A DNA stretch of 36,990 nucleotides. It comes from DASZHC01 sp035938215 (GTDB lineage Bacteria > Verrucomicrobiota > Verrucomicrobiia > Chthoniobacterales > JAFAMB01). The position numbers and the translations under genes were made by a program. The notes beneath the pieces were generated by a model that was not told the DNA's origin, made no database searches, and worked only from the letters and a program-made list of their open reading frames with translations. The stretch covers positions 1-36,990 of the forward strand of contig DASZHC010000139.1 of assembly GCA_035938215.1 (NCBI GenBank). The letters run 5' to 3'. Of this stretch, positions 16,578 through 24,378 are shown one piece after another; the stretch's first letter is position 1; each line of letters begins with the position of its first letter.

Positions 16578-17790
16578 ATTTTGGATCTCCTTCGATTGCG
16601 AACTCAGCTCGACCGTCGGCCCGCAGCGATGGACTGGGCATCTGCCAGTTGAACATCTGGAGCTCCGGCCTGGCTTTGATATCCTCTGCAAATTTGAAGG
16701 CAGCCGGAGCCGTGCTCGCCTCACCGCGGATGATGACCTTCCCTTTCTCAACTTCAAATCTTGTCAATCGCATCCCGTCAGGTGGTAACAGGCTCGAAGC
16801 CTGATAGAGCAACTCGACCGGATAAAGCTTGGGATTAACTGCGGGCTCGACCTGGCGCCATCGCTCCGCGGTTTTTTGGATGGCTGCGACCGTTGGCTCC
16901 TGCTCTTGGATCTGCCGCCGAAGACCGGTCGCCACGTGTCTTTGCCAATAAATATATCCAACAAATGCAGCAATACCGAGCAGATAAAGCCCAGCGAGAA
17001 AACCGATACCCCACCAGATCTGCCTCCGCCGTCTTCTCTTTTTGTGCAGGATGGAGACTTCAGGCGGTAAAAGCTTGGATCGAACGGCAGGCAGACTAGG
17101 AGGCGGCACAGAGTCTTGGGTCACCCTCAAACCCAGCACTTTTTGAAGTCGCTCGGCTTCTTTGGCGCTGAAGTTGCCCAAGAGATGAATACCGAGGAGA
17201 TTGCCGCAAAACTCTTGGAGCTGGAGTTGAAGCACAATGCACTTCAGCTCGGTTACCGCCGTGTCTGAAAGCTCGCGATCTCCAAGAATCTGAGCGATCA
17301 AAGGCTCGTTGCCTCGCGTAGCTGCTACCGCCAGACGCTCTTTTTCTCGCCAAACGACAAGTCGATCCCGCGGCAACGCTAACGTATAGACCGACGGTTC
17401 AAAACAACTCGCCCGTTCAAAAGTCAGTTCTTCTGGAAAATCGGGCTGCAACACGGTCGCGATAACAAGCGCTCGATCGTTCCGCGTTTCGATGACGCGG
17501 CAATCCATCATCGAGGCGTTACCGTTCTTGGTCAGCAAACCCCTCTTCTCCAACTGGAGGTGAAGAATCTCAGGTATGACGTCGCGATCGCTGGTCGTTA
17601 CCCAAGACGGGAACGTAACGGTTTGGCACGCGGGAAGAGCTACGATGGTATTGCCCGGCGCCTCTGCAGGAGCCGCTAATCGACGAACGAACTGGGGTCC
17701 CTTTCCCTCGGAAAACGTCCATAACTCCCATTCCTCTCCGTCATTGGCTCGCAGGAAATAGGACTGTGGCTTATCTATCTTTCCTGCCAT
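16561..17790 (-). CDS. gspL: GspL-like (PilM-PilN fused type) assembly platform protein
   Basis: A 409-residue protein. Residues about 1-235 look like a reduced actin-like cytoplasmic domain, as in GspL and PilM. A basic patch (HKKRRRRRQ) precedes the single transmembrane helix near 265-285 (WWGIGFLAGLYLLGIAAFVG). The periplasmic part has a coiled-coil-like region and a small ferredoxin-like domain (MRLTRFEVEKGKVIIRGEAS), as in PilN. GspL normally couples the GspE ATPase to the membrane platform. The gene overlaps gspK by 16 bp upstream and the gspM-like gene by 17 bp downstream, so translation is likely coupled. The fused PilM/PilN architecture is typical of GspL. Confidence 0.75.
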   Translation of the reverse strand: MAGKIDKPQSYFLRANDGEEWELWTFSEGKGPQFVRRLAAPAEAPGNTIVALPACQTVTFPSWVTTSDRDVIPEILHLQLEKRGLLTKNGNASMMDCRVIETRNDRALVIATVLQPDFPEELTFERASCFEPSVYTLALPRDRLVVWREKERLAVAATRGNEPLIAQILGDRELSDTAVTELKCIVLQLQLQEFCGNLLGIHLLGNFSAKEAERLQKVLGLRVTQDSVPPPSLPAVRSKLLPPEVSILHKKRRRRRQIWWGIGFLAGLYLLGIAAFVGYIYWQRHVATGLRRQIQEQEPTVAAIQKTAERWRQVEPAVNPKLYPVELLYQASSLLPPDGMRLTRFEVEKGKVIIRGEASTAPAAFKFAEDIKARPELQMFNWQMPSPSLRADGRAEFAIEGDPKFAKTD

Positions 17791-18707
17791 GCTAAATAAC
17801 GGATTGGGCTCGTGTTGCGGCTTGCGATTACAGCAATGGTTTTTTTGTAACCGGCCATTACGCCGGTGCTCTCTATCCGGTCAACGGCACTTTTAAGGGA
17901 GAGTAAATCCTGCACGAGGCCGAACTGCTGCGGACTCATGCCCAGGGCAGTACGAACCTCGTCCATGCTGTTGTAGACGCGGTCGTCGAGCGTAAATGGC
18001 TTTCCATCCGGCCCCCAGCGATACTGTACAAATTGTTTAGCGGTTGCGGGAGAAACACCGGTCACCAGTTCAACCATGTCTGCGTCTGCCAGATTGACGT
18101 CGAGTTTTCCGTCTCCCCACACGGTAAAAAAATTCGCCCAATCCGGCTGTTTCTCCATCACAGACGCAAATCCCGGAACCAAACTCATTTCCTCAACGGC
18201 GCGAAATTCTGCTTCGAACTGCGCGCCTTGATTAGTCGCCTGAATCGTTTGGGCCCGCGCAGGGCTGGAAAGATATTTGTGCATGCCTTCGACCGCGGCC
18301 TTCGCAGATTTGGCATCCACACCCCATCGTGCAAACAAGCTCTCCAACAGGTCTTCGCGCCCGGACTGCAACAGAACGTTAATGTTAAGCCTAGTGGATT
18401 CGCTTACGATCGAGACTCGAAACATCCCGCCGTCCTCCGCATTCTGCTCCAACAAAGCCCTGTCTTCGTTATTGACCATTGGATGAATACCGAATGCCAA
18501 TCCCGATTCGGCAAGTTGCCGAGCGCGAAACTCCTTATTGCGCGCCCCGTATTCATCGACGTCATTCTTCAGAAATCCTACCGTCGCGGTAATCAACCCG
18601 CTAAGCAGAATAATCGTGAACAAGGCAAGCAAAAGTGCAGAGCCTTGCTTACGCGAATCCGGATATATGAGACGGTACACTAGGTGCCTGTTTGAGCTAC
18701 TGGCCAT
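17775..18707 (-). CDS. gspK: Type II secretion minor pseudopilin GspK
   Basis: A 310-residue minor pseudopilin that caps the pseudopilus tip. After a short basic leader, the prepilin-type segment is QGSALLLALFTIILLSGLI; as in other GspK proteins the Glu at position +5 is absent. The large globular part includes helix-hairpin-helix-like repeats (KLDVNLADADMVELVTGV). The start ATG at 18707 lies inside gspJ (28-bp overlap). The codons for residues about 8-15 (LVYRLIYP) come from a half-copy of a dispersed palindromic repeat at 18661-18683, so the leader is probably altered from the ancestral form. Confidence 0.85.
   Translation of the reverse strand: MASSSNRHLVYRLIYPDSRKQGSALLLALFTIILLSGLITATVGFLKNDVDEYGARNKEFRARQLAESGLAFGIHPMVNNEDRALLEQNAEDGGMFRVSIVSESTRLNINVLLQSGREDLLESLFARWGVDAKSAKAAVEGMHKYLSSPARAQTIQATNQGAQFEAEFRAVEEMSLVPGFASVMEKQPDWANFFTVWGDGKLDVNLADADMVELVTGVSPATAKQFVQYRWGPDGKPFTLDDRVYNSMDEVRTALGMSPQQFGLVQDLLSLKSAVDRIESTGVMAGYKKTIAVIASRNTSPIRYLAWQER
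18661..18683 (-). repeat. Half-site of the dispersed palindrome at the gspJ/gspK junction
   Basis: These 23 bases match the right arm of the palindrome at 4242-4264 at 21 of 23 positions. Read on the minus strand the element begins CTAGTGTACCGTCTC. Its TAG is the stop codon of gspJ, and the rest encodes part of the GspK leader. Confidence 0.8.
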
Positions 18708-19315
18708 CGAAACACTCCCCGCTCCGGGTGACTGCGGCCGCCGAGCTTCAGGGTAATTTCAATCAAGCTGGGTTTCGCGCCAGCATCAGCCCACTCCGCC
18801 AACCACTTCCCACTCCGCGGATCAAAGAAACGCCAGCCGAGTTGATCAATGTCGCTCAACAGGGGGACCCAATTGCCTTTCCATTCCGATTGGGCGTCCA
18901 CAATCGTTTGCGAACCATCCTCCGGTTCTTGCAAAACGCCTAGAGCAATTCGACCGTCCGCTTGGGGCTTGCTGGCAATCACCACGGTCCCGTATTGAGC
19001 ACCGGTCCCCGACCAGGAAAAGCTAAAGGGTGCATCGCGGAAAATCAGCTCGAAGGAGTTTGTTCTCTTGCGGGTCTGAAAAAGGGCGGTTTGCGGCATT
19101 GCAACAAAATTGCGGCGCAGCAGCTCGCAAATTCCGTCAACTTTTTGCTGCTGCGTCTCGAGAAAATTAATGTCGGATGTAATCCGCAATGTGGTCTGAA
19201 CAATCTGAAAGATCATCACTACAACGATGCTTAGAATGGCTAGTGCCAAAAGCACTTCCAGCAGGAGGTAACCCTTACTGCCCGCATTTCGCCGGTCTGA
19301 ATCGTTCCTCTTCAT
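18680..19315 (-). CDS. gspJ: Type II secretion minor pseudopilin GspJ
   Basis: A 211-residue minor pseudopilin. The prepilin peptidase site is KG-YLLLEVLLALAILSIVV, with Glu at +5. The periplasmic part carries GspJ-like strands (FSFSWSGTGAQYGTVVIASK; IDQLGWRFFDPRSGKWLAEW). It helps form the tip complex with GspI and GspK. Its start overlaps the gspI stop by 4 bp, and its own TAG stop is supplied by the repeat half-site, so the last few residues (VAQTGT) may not be ancestral. It is probably cotranscribed with all genes from 21655 down to 13022. Confidence 0.85.
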   Translation of the reverse strand: MKRNDSDRRNAGSKGYLLLEVLLALAILSIVVVMIFQIVQTTLRITSDINFLETQQQKVDGICELLRRNFVAMPQTALFQTRKRTNSFELIFRDAPFSFSWSGTGAQYGTVVIASKPQADGRIALGVLQEPEDGSQTIVDAQSEWKGNWVPLLSDIDQLGWRFFDPRSGKWLAEWADAGAKPSLIEITLKLGGRSHPERGVFRWPVAQTGT

Positions 19316-19704
19316 GGCTGATAAACAATCAGTGACGCACTATCCGACCGATCCCGCCCCGAGGATTTCCAAGACGCCTTTATGACAATTTCGTAGAGAT
19401 CAGGAAGTACCTCGCCTCGTGCGGCCTTTGCCTCCACAGAGCGAATCACTCTTTCGTAACGGACCCGCCCGTCACCTGTCTGAATCTCTGACTTGCCGGG
19501 CTTAACCTTTACCGAGGTTGCTTCGGCTAGAAGATTTTGCATTTCCAGCCGGACCTGGGACTCATCGCGAAGAAGAATGGACGTTTCAACGGTCTGCTGA
19601 AGCGCAGTGCTCAGCGCGACGGCAACGACAGCGAAGATAGTCAGCGCAAGCATGATCTCCCAAAGCACAAACCCGTTCGAAGAACGACGCTCGCAAATCT
19701 TCAC
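19312..19704 (-). CDS. gspI: Type II secretion minor pseudopilin GspI
   Basis: A 130-residue minor pseudopilin with cleavage site NG-FVLWEIMLALTIFAVVAVA (Glu at +5). The short globular domain ends in strands such as LYEIVIKASWKSSGR. Length and layout match GspI. The start and stop both overlap neighbours by 4 bp (ATGA type), consistent with tight translational coupling. Alternative minor pseudopilins (GspH, GspJ) are excluded by size and by position in the G-H-I-J-K order. Confidence 0.8.
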   Translation of the reverse strand: MKICERRSSNGFVLWEIMLALTIFAVVAVALSTALQQTVETSILLRDESQVRLEMQNLLAEATSVKVKPGKSEIQTGDGRVRYERVIRSVEAKAARGEVLPDLYEIVIKASWKSSGRDRSDSASLIVYQP

Positions 19705-20222
19705 TGGATGTAAGATTCCTCCGTCTGGACTGTAGCAGTTAGTGGATCGACCCGAAACCGGATCCAGTCGCTTCCGCGCTCAAAACGAAACGTCAGCGGT
19801 TCGCAAAGACCGTTTGGAGAAAAAATCCAACGCGCATCCGCATGTCTGGCAAAATCGCGATCGGACAGTCGCTTGATCGCGAATGTCACGTCTGAGGGTA
19901 ATTCGTAACTCAGGATGCGAGCGTCCGCTTCGCCGGCGTCTCCGGAGACCGGACGCAAAAGGTAGGAATCATTAAGCAAAAGCACTTCATAAGCGCGTCC
20001 CTGCAGCATGGCATCCCTTCGGGCTGTCTTGGCAAAGGTCTGCAATTCACGAATCGGTCGCTGAAGCTTTTCCTCGTCCAATAAATGCGCAGCCGGGGGG
20101 ACGGCCACCACGAAGATCACAGCAACAATAAAAAGCACCACGCAAACTTCGAGGATCGTGAACCCGCTCGAGTGACGCCCACCGCTGGCTGTAGCAGCCG
20201 CCGTGATCATCGAACTTCCCAT
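19701..20222 (-). CDS. gspH: Type II secretion minor pseudopilin GspH
   Basis: A 173-residue protein with a long basic-to-neutral leader, then the prepilin site SG-FTILEVCVVLFIVAVIFVV. The mature part has the GspH/FimT-like helix (LQTFAKTARRDAMLQGRAYE) and beta-rich C-terminal region (LTFRFERGSDWIRFRVDPLT). The start may be 20222 or the ATG at 20210; neither changes the mature protein. It lies just downstream of gspG and overlaps gspI by 4 bp. Confidence 0.8.
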   Translation of the reverse strand: MGSSMITAAATASGGRHSSGFTILEVCVVLFIVAVIFVVAVPPAAHLLDEEKLQRPIRELQTFAKTARRDAMLQGRAYEVLLLNDSYLLRPVSGDAGEADARILSYELPSDVTFAIKRLSDRDFARHADARWIFSPNGLCEPLTFRFERGSDWIRFRVDPLTATVQTEESYIQ

Positions 20223-20232
20223 GGCGCTAGGA

Positions 20233-20664
20233 TCAGTTCACCCGCCTGTAAATATTGTTCGGTCCCTCCTTGCGGTCAGGTCCAAAAGAAAAAACGTCTA
20301 CACCGGAAGGATCGCGCTTTCCAGGATTGCGATACTGATAAGGAGTATTCCACGGATCCACTGGCATGCTATCCATCAGTTTCGTCCAATTTGCCGGTCT
20401 CGCGCCCGTCGTAGGCGGACTGACAAGTGCCTCCAACCCCTGGCTCTGATCGGGCATCTGATAATTGCGCGCTTCGTACAATTTCAACGCGCTGTACAGA
20501 TTATTTATATCCTGTTCCGTCCTCTGGATTTTGGCAACGTCAAGAGCACCAGTCATCTTCACAATAACGCCACCGGCGATCACCGCAATGATTGCGACGA
20601 CCAGCATGATTTCCATCAACGTGTATCCGCTCGTCCGCGAACGGCTTGGTGCCGGCTTTTTCAT
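20233..20664 (-). CDS. gspG: Type II secretion major pseudopilin GspG
   Basis: From the ATG at 20664 the protein is 143 residues. It has a basic leader MKKPAPSRSRTSG, cleavage before YTLMEIMLVVAIIAVIAGG, and the GspG C-terminal hallmark (DPWNTPYQYRNPGKRDPSG, then FSFGPDRKEG), which includes the region that binds calcium in characterised GspG proteins. The upstream extension to 20709 is not needed. GspG is the main subunit of the pseudopilus that pushes substrates through the GspD secretin. The start of gspG follows the secreted-protein gene by 46 bp. Confidence 0.9.
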   Translation of the reverse strand: MKKPAPSRSRTSGYTLMEIMLVVAIIAVIAGGVIVKMTGALDVAKIQRTEQDINNLYSALKLYEARNYQMPDQSQGLEALVSPPTTGARPANWTKLMDSMPVDPWNTPYQYRNPGKRDPSGVDVFSFGPDRKEGPNNIYRRVN

Positions 20665-20710
20665 ATTCCCGAAGCTTGGTCTGCAAAACCTAAGGCAACG
20701 TCTCTGCAAG

Positions 20711-21655
20711 TCAATTCGGGGCGTATTCGACCTGTAAGAGAAAGTCTCGGATGGCGATCTGAGAGTTGGGCGGTGTTTGGAATTGGAAATGATTCTCTCC
20801 GACGATCAGCTGCTCACCCTGCAGAAGAAACATCCCTTTACGCCATCCGATAAAATGAGCGATGCCGCTGCTCACCTTGTCGTAACCAGGATCTGTAAGA
20901 TCTGGAATTTCAAGAGCGATCGGGCCGCAGGCTTGACCGTTCAGCCAAAGGATTATGAACTGGTCGAGTTGAAGTCCGTTGACAAGCAACTCGATGCGAG
21001 CGCGTTGGACTTTATCAGGAATCGCAACAGAGTAATCGATTCCGTTCTCAATTCGCTCTGCCTTATCTGTCAGCGATGTCGTAAGGATTTTCCCTTCCCA
21101 TGAATCGGCAATCGGGGTCAACGTGCTGCCGTCGACCTCTTCGGGAGCGTACATTTTTCCTCCGGTCGTAACCAAAGCCCCGTTTGGAACGTTGTCGACG
21201 AGCCTGGCAACTCCGGGGCGCGCCCAATCCAGACGCACGCGCAATACGTTGAGAACCTCCTGGCTCGATTTCAGTATGACTTTGCCGGGACCTCCCATCG
21301 TCGGTCTCTTGATCAGAAGAGTTCTCTGATTGGGTAATCCGATGTTCTCAAACAAATTTGGTGCAAGTAACGCACGGTTTCCGGATGAGTCTTCCCAGTA
21401 GACGCTCAAAAAGCCCCCAACTTCCTCCTGAAAAACCACGGTGAGAGCCAGATCATCATCATCTGGACCGGGAACGACAGCAAAAGAGAGCTCGGCCTGA
21501 TGCTTGGGCGCCGCCAGGGGGCGCTCCGGCATCCAGATCGGAAATTGCGGCCGGCTCGTTGTGGTCAAGTCCAACGTGAATGAGTCGCCACGAGATTCGC
21601 CGATACAGGCAAACCAGACCAACCCGGCGACGGCAAGACTCTGAGCGTGACCCAT
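20711..21655 (-). CDS. Secreted beta-rich protein of unknown function heading the secretion operon
   Basis: A 314-residue protein with an N-terminal signal peptide (SLAVAGLVWFACIGESRG, cleaved near residue 22). The mature part is rich in predicted beta strands and contains acidic loops (PGPDDDDLALTVVFQEE). I do not recognise the family. Features such as RARIELLVNGLQLDQFIILW and WLNGQACGPIALEIPD suggest a carbohydrate-binding or jelly-roll-like fold, but this is only a guess from composition. It is the first gene of the minus-strand run that continues with gspG, 46 bp away. It is therefore either a secretion substrate or an accessory factor of the type II system. Confidence 0.6.
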   Translation of the reverse strand: MGHAQSLAVAGLVWFACIGESRGDSFTLDLTTTSRPQFPIWMPERPLAAPKHQAELSFAVVPGPDDDDLALTVVFQEEVGGFLSVYWEDSSGNRALLAPNLFENIGLPNQRTLLIKRPTMGGPGKVILKSSQEVLNVLRVRLDWARPGVARLVDNVPNGALVTTGGKMYAPEEVDGSTLTPIADSWEGKILTTSLTDKAERIENGIDYSVAIPDKVQRARIELLVNGLQLDQFIILWLNGQACGPIALEIPDLTDPGYDKVSSGIAHFIGWRKGMFLLQGEQLIVGENHFQFQTPPNSQIAIRDFLLQVEYAPN

Positions 21656-21767
21656 TTCGGCGGCATCATTAAATCGTATCGAGCGATTGTGGCAAGGAAA
21701 TCGTGTGTCTGGGCCGACATACGCAGAACTTGAGACAGCACGAGGTCACCGCTTCTGCTCCGTATAT

Positions 21768-21890
21768 ATGGCCAAACCGGGATCGAAAAACGCTAAAGAG
21801 ATTCGCGTCGACACCACGAGCGATCAAATTCTTGCGGGGCAAACAGAAAGACCGGAAGATCAGGCCGAAGAGCCTTCAAAAAACCATTAA
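21768..21890 (+). CDS. Possible small hydrophilic protein (40 aa)
   Basis: A short frame starts at ATG 21768 (MAKPGSKNAKEIRVDT) and ends EEPSKNH just before a membrane-protein gene. It is strongly hydrophilic with mixed charge and no known motif. It could be a real small gene upstream of 21920-22366 (29-bp gap) or a chance frame. A longer frame opening at 21687 is possible but has a poor leader. Confidence 0.35.
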   Translation: MAKPGSKNAKEIRVDTTSDQILAGQTERPEDQAEEPSKNH

Positions 21891-21919
21891 GAACCCGACA
21901 GTGGCAAAGATTTTAAAGT

Positions 21920-22366
21920 ATGAATGACCAAATCACTGATAGCCCTTATCGAATATTAGCACGCGAACGCAGTCATGAGGAGGCGAGGCAAACAGTCGCT
22001 ACGAATAGGATGCTTGTCCAAAGTCTCGTAATAATTAACGGCGGTGCGGCGACCGCCGCCTTGGCCTATCTTGGTGCACACAACGCTTCTGGTCCTGGTA
22101 AGTCGGCGGCTCTTTTGACGATTGTTCTATATTGTTTAGGGGTCTTTACTGCCATTTTCGCCGGTCTCTACATCCGGCGAACGTCTCAAGAATTGTCAAG
22201 TTTCTGGGAGCTTAAGTCTTACCCCGAGATGTCCGAGCGGGAAAAAGTCATAGAGGGACACCGACAGCAGGCGATAAGGAGCAAGCGCTGGTCAACCGCA
22301 CTGCTTGTGTTTAGTGAAGTCTTCTTTCTTGCCGCCAGTTTATGTCTGGCAACGTCCTTGGGATAG
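21920..22366 (+). CDS. Hypothetical membrane protein
   Basis: A 148-residue protein with a hydrophilic N-terminal helix (RERSHEEARQTVATNR) followed by three likely transmembrane segments: LVQSLVIINGGAATAALAYL, ALLTIVLYCLGVFTAIFAGL and, at the C-terminus, LLVFSEVFFLAASLCLATSL. A charged cytoplasmic loop lies between the last two. No catalytic motif is seen and no family is recognised. It runs opposite to the secretion operon. Hydrophobic segments in register and the intact frame favour a real gene. Confidence 0.6.
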   Translation: MNDQITDSPYRILARERSHEEARQTVATNRMLVQSLVIINGGAATAALAYLGAHNASGPGKSAALLTIVLYCLGVFTAIFAGLYIRRTSQELSSFWELKSYPEMSEREKVIEGHRQQAIRSKRWSTALLVFSEVFFLAASLCLATSLG

Positions 22367-22581
22367 CGAGGCGGGCCGCGTCTTGAGACAGAGCGCAAAG
22401 TGGCGCTTCCTCCAGCAATGGACAGACGCGCACCTCGGTTACTCCTTCCGACAGGTGAAGAATTCGCTTAAATGCGTATCCGTCCATCCGATCCGATGGC
22501 TCCACACGCTCAACATGACGAAAAGACCCAACGTTACGCGGCGCAGGATTCTTGATTCCGGAGCGCTTTTCCCGCGCAGTT

Positions 22582-22944
22582 CTACTCGCCGCGATAGGAA
22601 CAGCGAGCGGACGGGGTCTCATGAACCACGATCTCGCACAGACCCGGGCAACAAGGAGCAAGTTTTTGCCACAGCCACGCAGCCATTAGCTCGATGGTCG
22701 GGTTCTCCAGACCGGGAATATCATTGAGGTACGCGTGGTCCAACTGCGTCACTATCGGTTTCATTGCTTCGCCAATCAGCGCATGATCGTAAACCCAGCC
22801 AGTCTCCGCGTTCACCTGGCCTTCGATTGACACTTCAACTCTGAAACTGTGACCGTGCATCCTGGCGCATTTATGCCCGGGCGGTGCTTTCGGCAGCGTC
22901 TGTGCCGATTCAAAGAAGAATTCTCTTGTGAGTCTGGCCCTCAT
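22582..22944 (-). CDS. queD: 6-carboxytetrahydropterin synthase QueD
   Basis: QueD converts 7,8-dihydroneopterin triphosphate to 6-carboxy-5,6,7,8-tetrahydropterin in the 7-deazaguanine (queuosine) pathway. The 120-residue protein has the family signature GHKCARMHGHSFRVEV, with catalytic Cys26 and zinc ligands His30 and His32. LDHAYLNDIPGLENPT follows with Asp69/His70, and VHETPSARCSYRGE with Glu109. The usual first zinc ligand (His in F-E-A-A-H of the Escherichia coli enzyme) is Gln15 here (FFFESAQTLP). The start overlaps the queE stop by 4 bp, so the two enzymes of consecutive steps are translationally coupled. Confidence 0.9.
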   Translation of the reverse strand: MRARLTREFFFESAQTLPKAPPGHKCARMHGHSFRVEVSIEGQVNAETGWVYDHALIGEAMKPIVTQLDHAYLNDIPGLENPTIELMAAWLWQKLAPCCPGLCEIVVHETPSARCSYRGE

Positions 22945-23630
22945 ACCCCTTTGGTTTCAGGCGCCCAAATAAACTTGTGCAATTGCAATTGGAACCTTAC
23001 TTCAAGCCGATCCTCCAGCATCCATTCCACGATGGCGCGTGGCTCGATCCGCCCGAAAATCGGCGAGAAGAGCACAGTTCCACACCGATCCGAAAGTTGA
23101 AACTCCTGAATTTTTTGTTTGGACCAGAGATAATCCTCGCGGGAACCAATCACAAACTTGACTTCATCTCCCTTGGTGAGATGAGCGATGTTCTCGTACC
23201 GGTTGCGTTCTGATTCACCGCTTCCGGGTGTCTTGAGATCCATGATACGATGGACCCGGGGATCGATTTGGGAGATGTCGTGGGCTCCGCTCGTTTCAAT
23301 GAGGAGAGTCTTTTGACGGTCACAAAGCTCCTTCATCAACGGAAGAACATTCTTCTGCAAAAGCGGCTCACCACCCGTGATTTCCACCAGCGGACAATCG
23401 AAAGCCAGGACCTGTTCGACAATTTCCGATAGCCTCATCTTTTTGCCTGCGTAAAAAGCATAGGCGGTGTCGCAATACGTGCAGCGCAGATCACAGAATG
23501 TCAGCCGAACAAACACACAAGGTAAGCCCGCCCACGTGCTCTCTCCCTGGATCGAGCGATAGATCTCGTTGATCGTAAGTGTTGCGTTCGAGTTCTCCAC
23601 AATAGAGTGAGCCAGTCCCCCGAGGGTCAT
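22941..23630 (-). CDS. queE: 7-carboxy-7-deazaguanine synthase QueE (radical SAM)
   Basis: QueE rearranges 6-carboxytetrahydropterin, the QueD product, into 7-carboxy-7-deazaguanine. The 229-residue protein has the radical-SAM cluster motif C46-X3-C50-X2-C53 (FCDLRCTYCDTAYAF), the substrate/SAM region EITGGEPLLQ at 84-93, and the typical start INEIYRSIQGESTWAGLPC near 20-38. Family proteins often begin at about that point, so the first 15-18 residues may be an over-extension, but the ATG at 23630 is 1 bp after the MOSC stop and supports coupling. The later queuosine genes queC and queF are not in the window. Confidence 0.9.
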   Translation of the reverse strand: MTLGGLAHSIVENSNATLTINEIYRSIQGESTWAGLPCVFVRLTFCDLRCTYCDTAYAFYAGKKMRLSEIVEQVLAFDCPLVEITGGEPLLQKNVLPLMKELCDRQKTLLIETSGAHDISQIDPRVHRIMDLKTPGSGESERNRYENIAHLTKGDEVKFVIGSREDYLWSKQKIQEFQLSDRCGTVLFSPIFGRIEPRAIVEWMLEDRLEVRFQLQLHKFIWAPETKGV

Positions 23631-23631
23631 T

Positions 23632-24108
23632 TTACGCGTTCGTGCGCCGCAGAAGACCGTTGGTAAGAATTTCTGCCCGCAATCCTCCCCTACCCTTCAG
23701 CGCGTCTTCGGCTCCTGACGAAAACGCGAAATCCATCCAGTAACAAGGGCGGCACTCTTCTCGTCCAAAAAAGCGGACTCCCTGGAGTTCAAATTCCACA
23801 CCGATCAAATCGTTCAGGCGCACCCCGCCGGTGATCACATTCCGGCGGTAAACTTCAGGGCCGCGATCGCACACGCCTAATTGTGCGCAAAGCTGTTCGT
23901 GCGCTTCTTGTTCGAAGAAAGTGATTTGGCCTTTGTAGTTGTCTCTGAACCCGAAATACCTGTCTCCGACGATACCTTTGCCGGCAACGCATGTTATTTC
24001 CTGTACTTCCGTCATGGTGTAGGTCCCCGGCGCCTTCTGGTGGTGGCCGACAAAGTTGTGCCCCTTAGAAACAAACAAATGGCGAATCTCGAAATCGGTG
24101 GTGGCCAC
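23632..24108 (-). CDS. MOSC domain-containing protein
   Basis: A 158-residue MOSC (molybdenum cofactor sulfurase C-terminal) domain protein. It has the conserved region ITCVAGKGIVGDRYFGFRDN near 38-57, which starts the domain, and the segment FFGREECRPCYWMDFAF with the conserved cysteines near 118-121. Small single-domain MOSC proteins are thought to handle sulfur or bind molybdenum cofactor. The location fits: divergent and adjacent is fdhD, followed by a molybdopterin oxidoreductase. It is also upstream of queE by 1 bp, so it may be cotranscribed with the queuosine genes. Confidence 0.8.
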   Translation of the reverse strand: MATTDFEIRHLFVSKGHNFVGHHQKAPGTYTMTEVQEITCVAGKGIVGDRYFGFRDNYKGQITFFEQEAHEQLCAQLGVCDRGPEVYRRNVITGGVRLNDLIGVEFELQGVRFFGREECRPCYWMDFAFSSGAEDALKGRGGLRAEILTNGLLRRTNA

Positions 24109-24166
24109 ACCCGAAAGGATAGTTCTACCTGAATTGGTAGTAAAACCGGAATTTGGGGAACAGATG

Positions 24167-24247
24167 CTGGAGGGGCGTTGCTCGCAACGCCCGCATGCGC
24201 GCTAAAGGATAATTTGCCTGCGGGAGTTGCAAGCAACTCCCCTCCAG
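24167..24247. repeat. REP-pair element: two hairpins in opposite orientation
   Basis: The left unit CTGGAGGGGCGTTGC (24167-24181) folds with the following GCAACGCCC; the right unit, read on the minus strand, is CTGGAGGGGAGTTGC, preceded by its own hairpin GGGAGTTGC-AA-GCAACTCCC. The two outer arms differ at one of 15 positions, giving an 81-bp pair of REP-like units with a short spacer. It lies in the divergent mosc/fdhD spacer. The translated extension of fdhD through this region is spurious. Confidence 0.75.
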
Positions 24248-24289
24248 ACGAAGCGGCAGGGCCAGATCTCCGAGCCGGCTGTTCTATTA

Positions 24290-24320
24290 TGGGAGGGACG
24301 GTCTCCGTGCCGTCCGATCG
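24290..24320 (+). repeat. Single REP-like hairpin unit
   Basis: The unit TGGGAGGGACGGTCTCCGTG continues into CCGTCCGATCG; GGACGG and CCGTCC form a stem. The GGAGGG head plus hairpin matches the units at 24167-24247 and 27802-27885, so it is likely a member of the same dispersed family. Confidence 0.5.
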
Positions 24321-24378
24321 CTACAGCCCGGATTTGCCCGGCGGGGCGAACACGTCTAAGTTCCTGTTGTCCCGCAAC

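Noticed and set aside
24178..24378. Upstream extension of fdhD
   Set aside because: It translates REP-like repeat sequence and would give a leader absent from the family; the ATG at 24379 fits the normal length.
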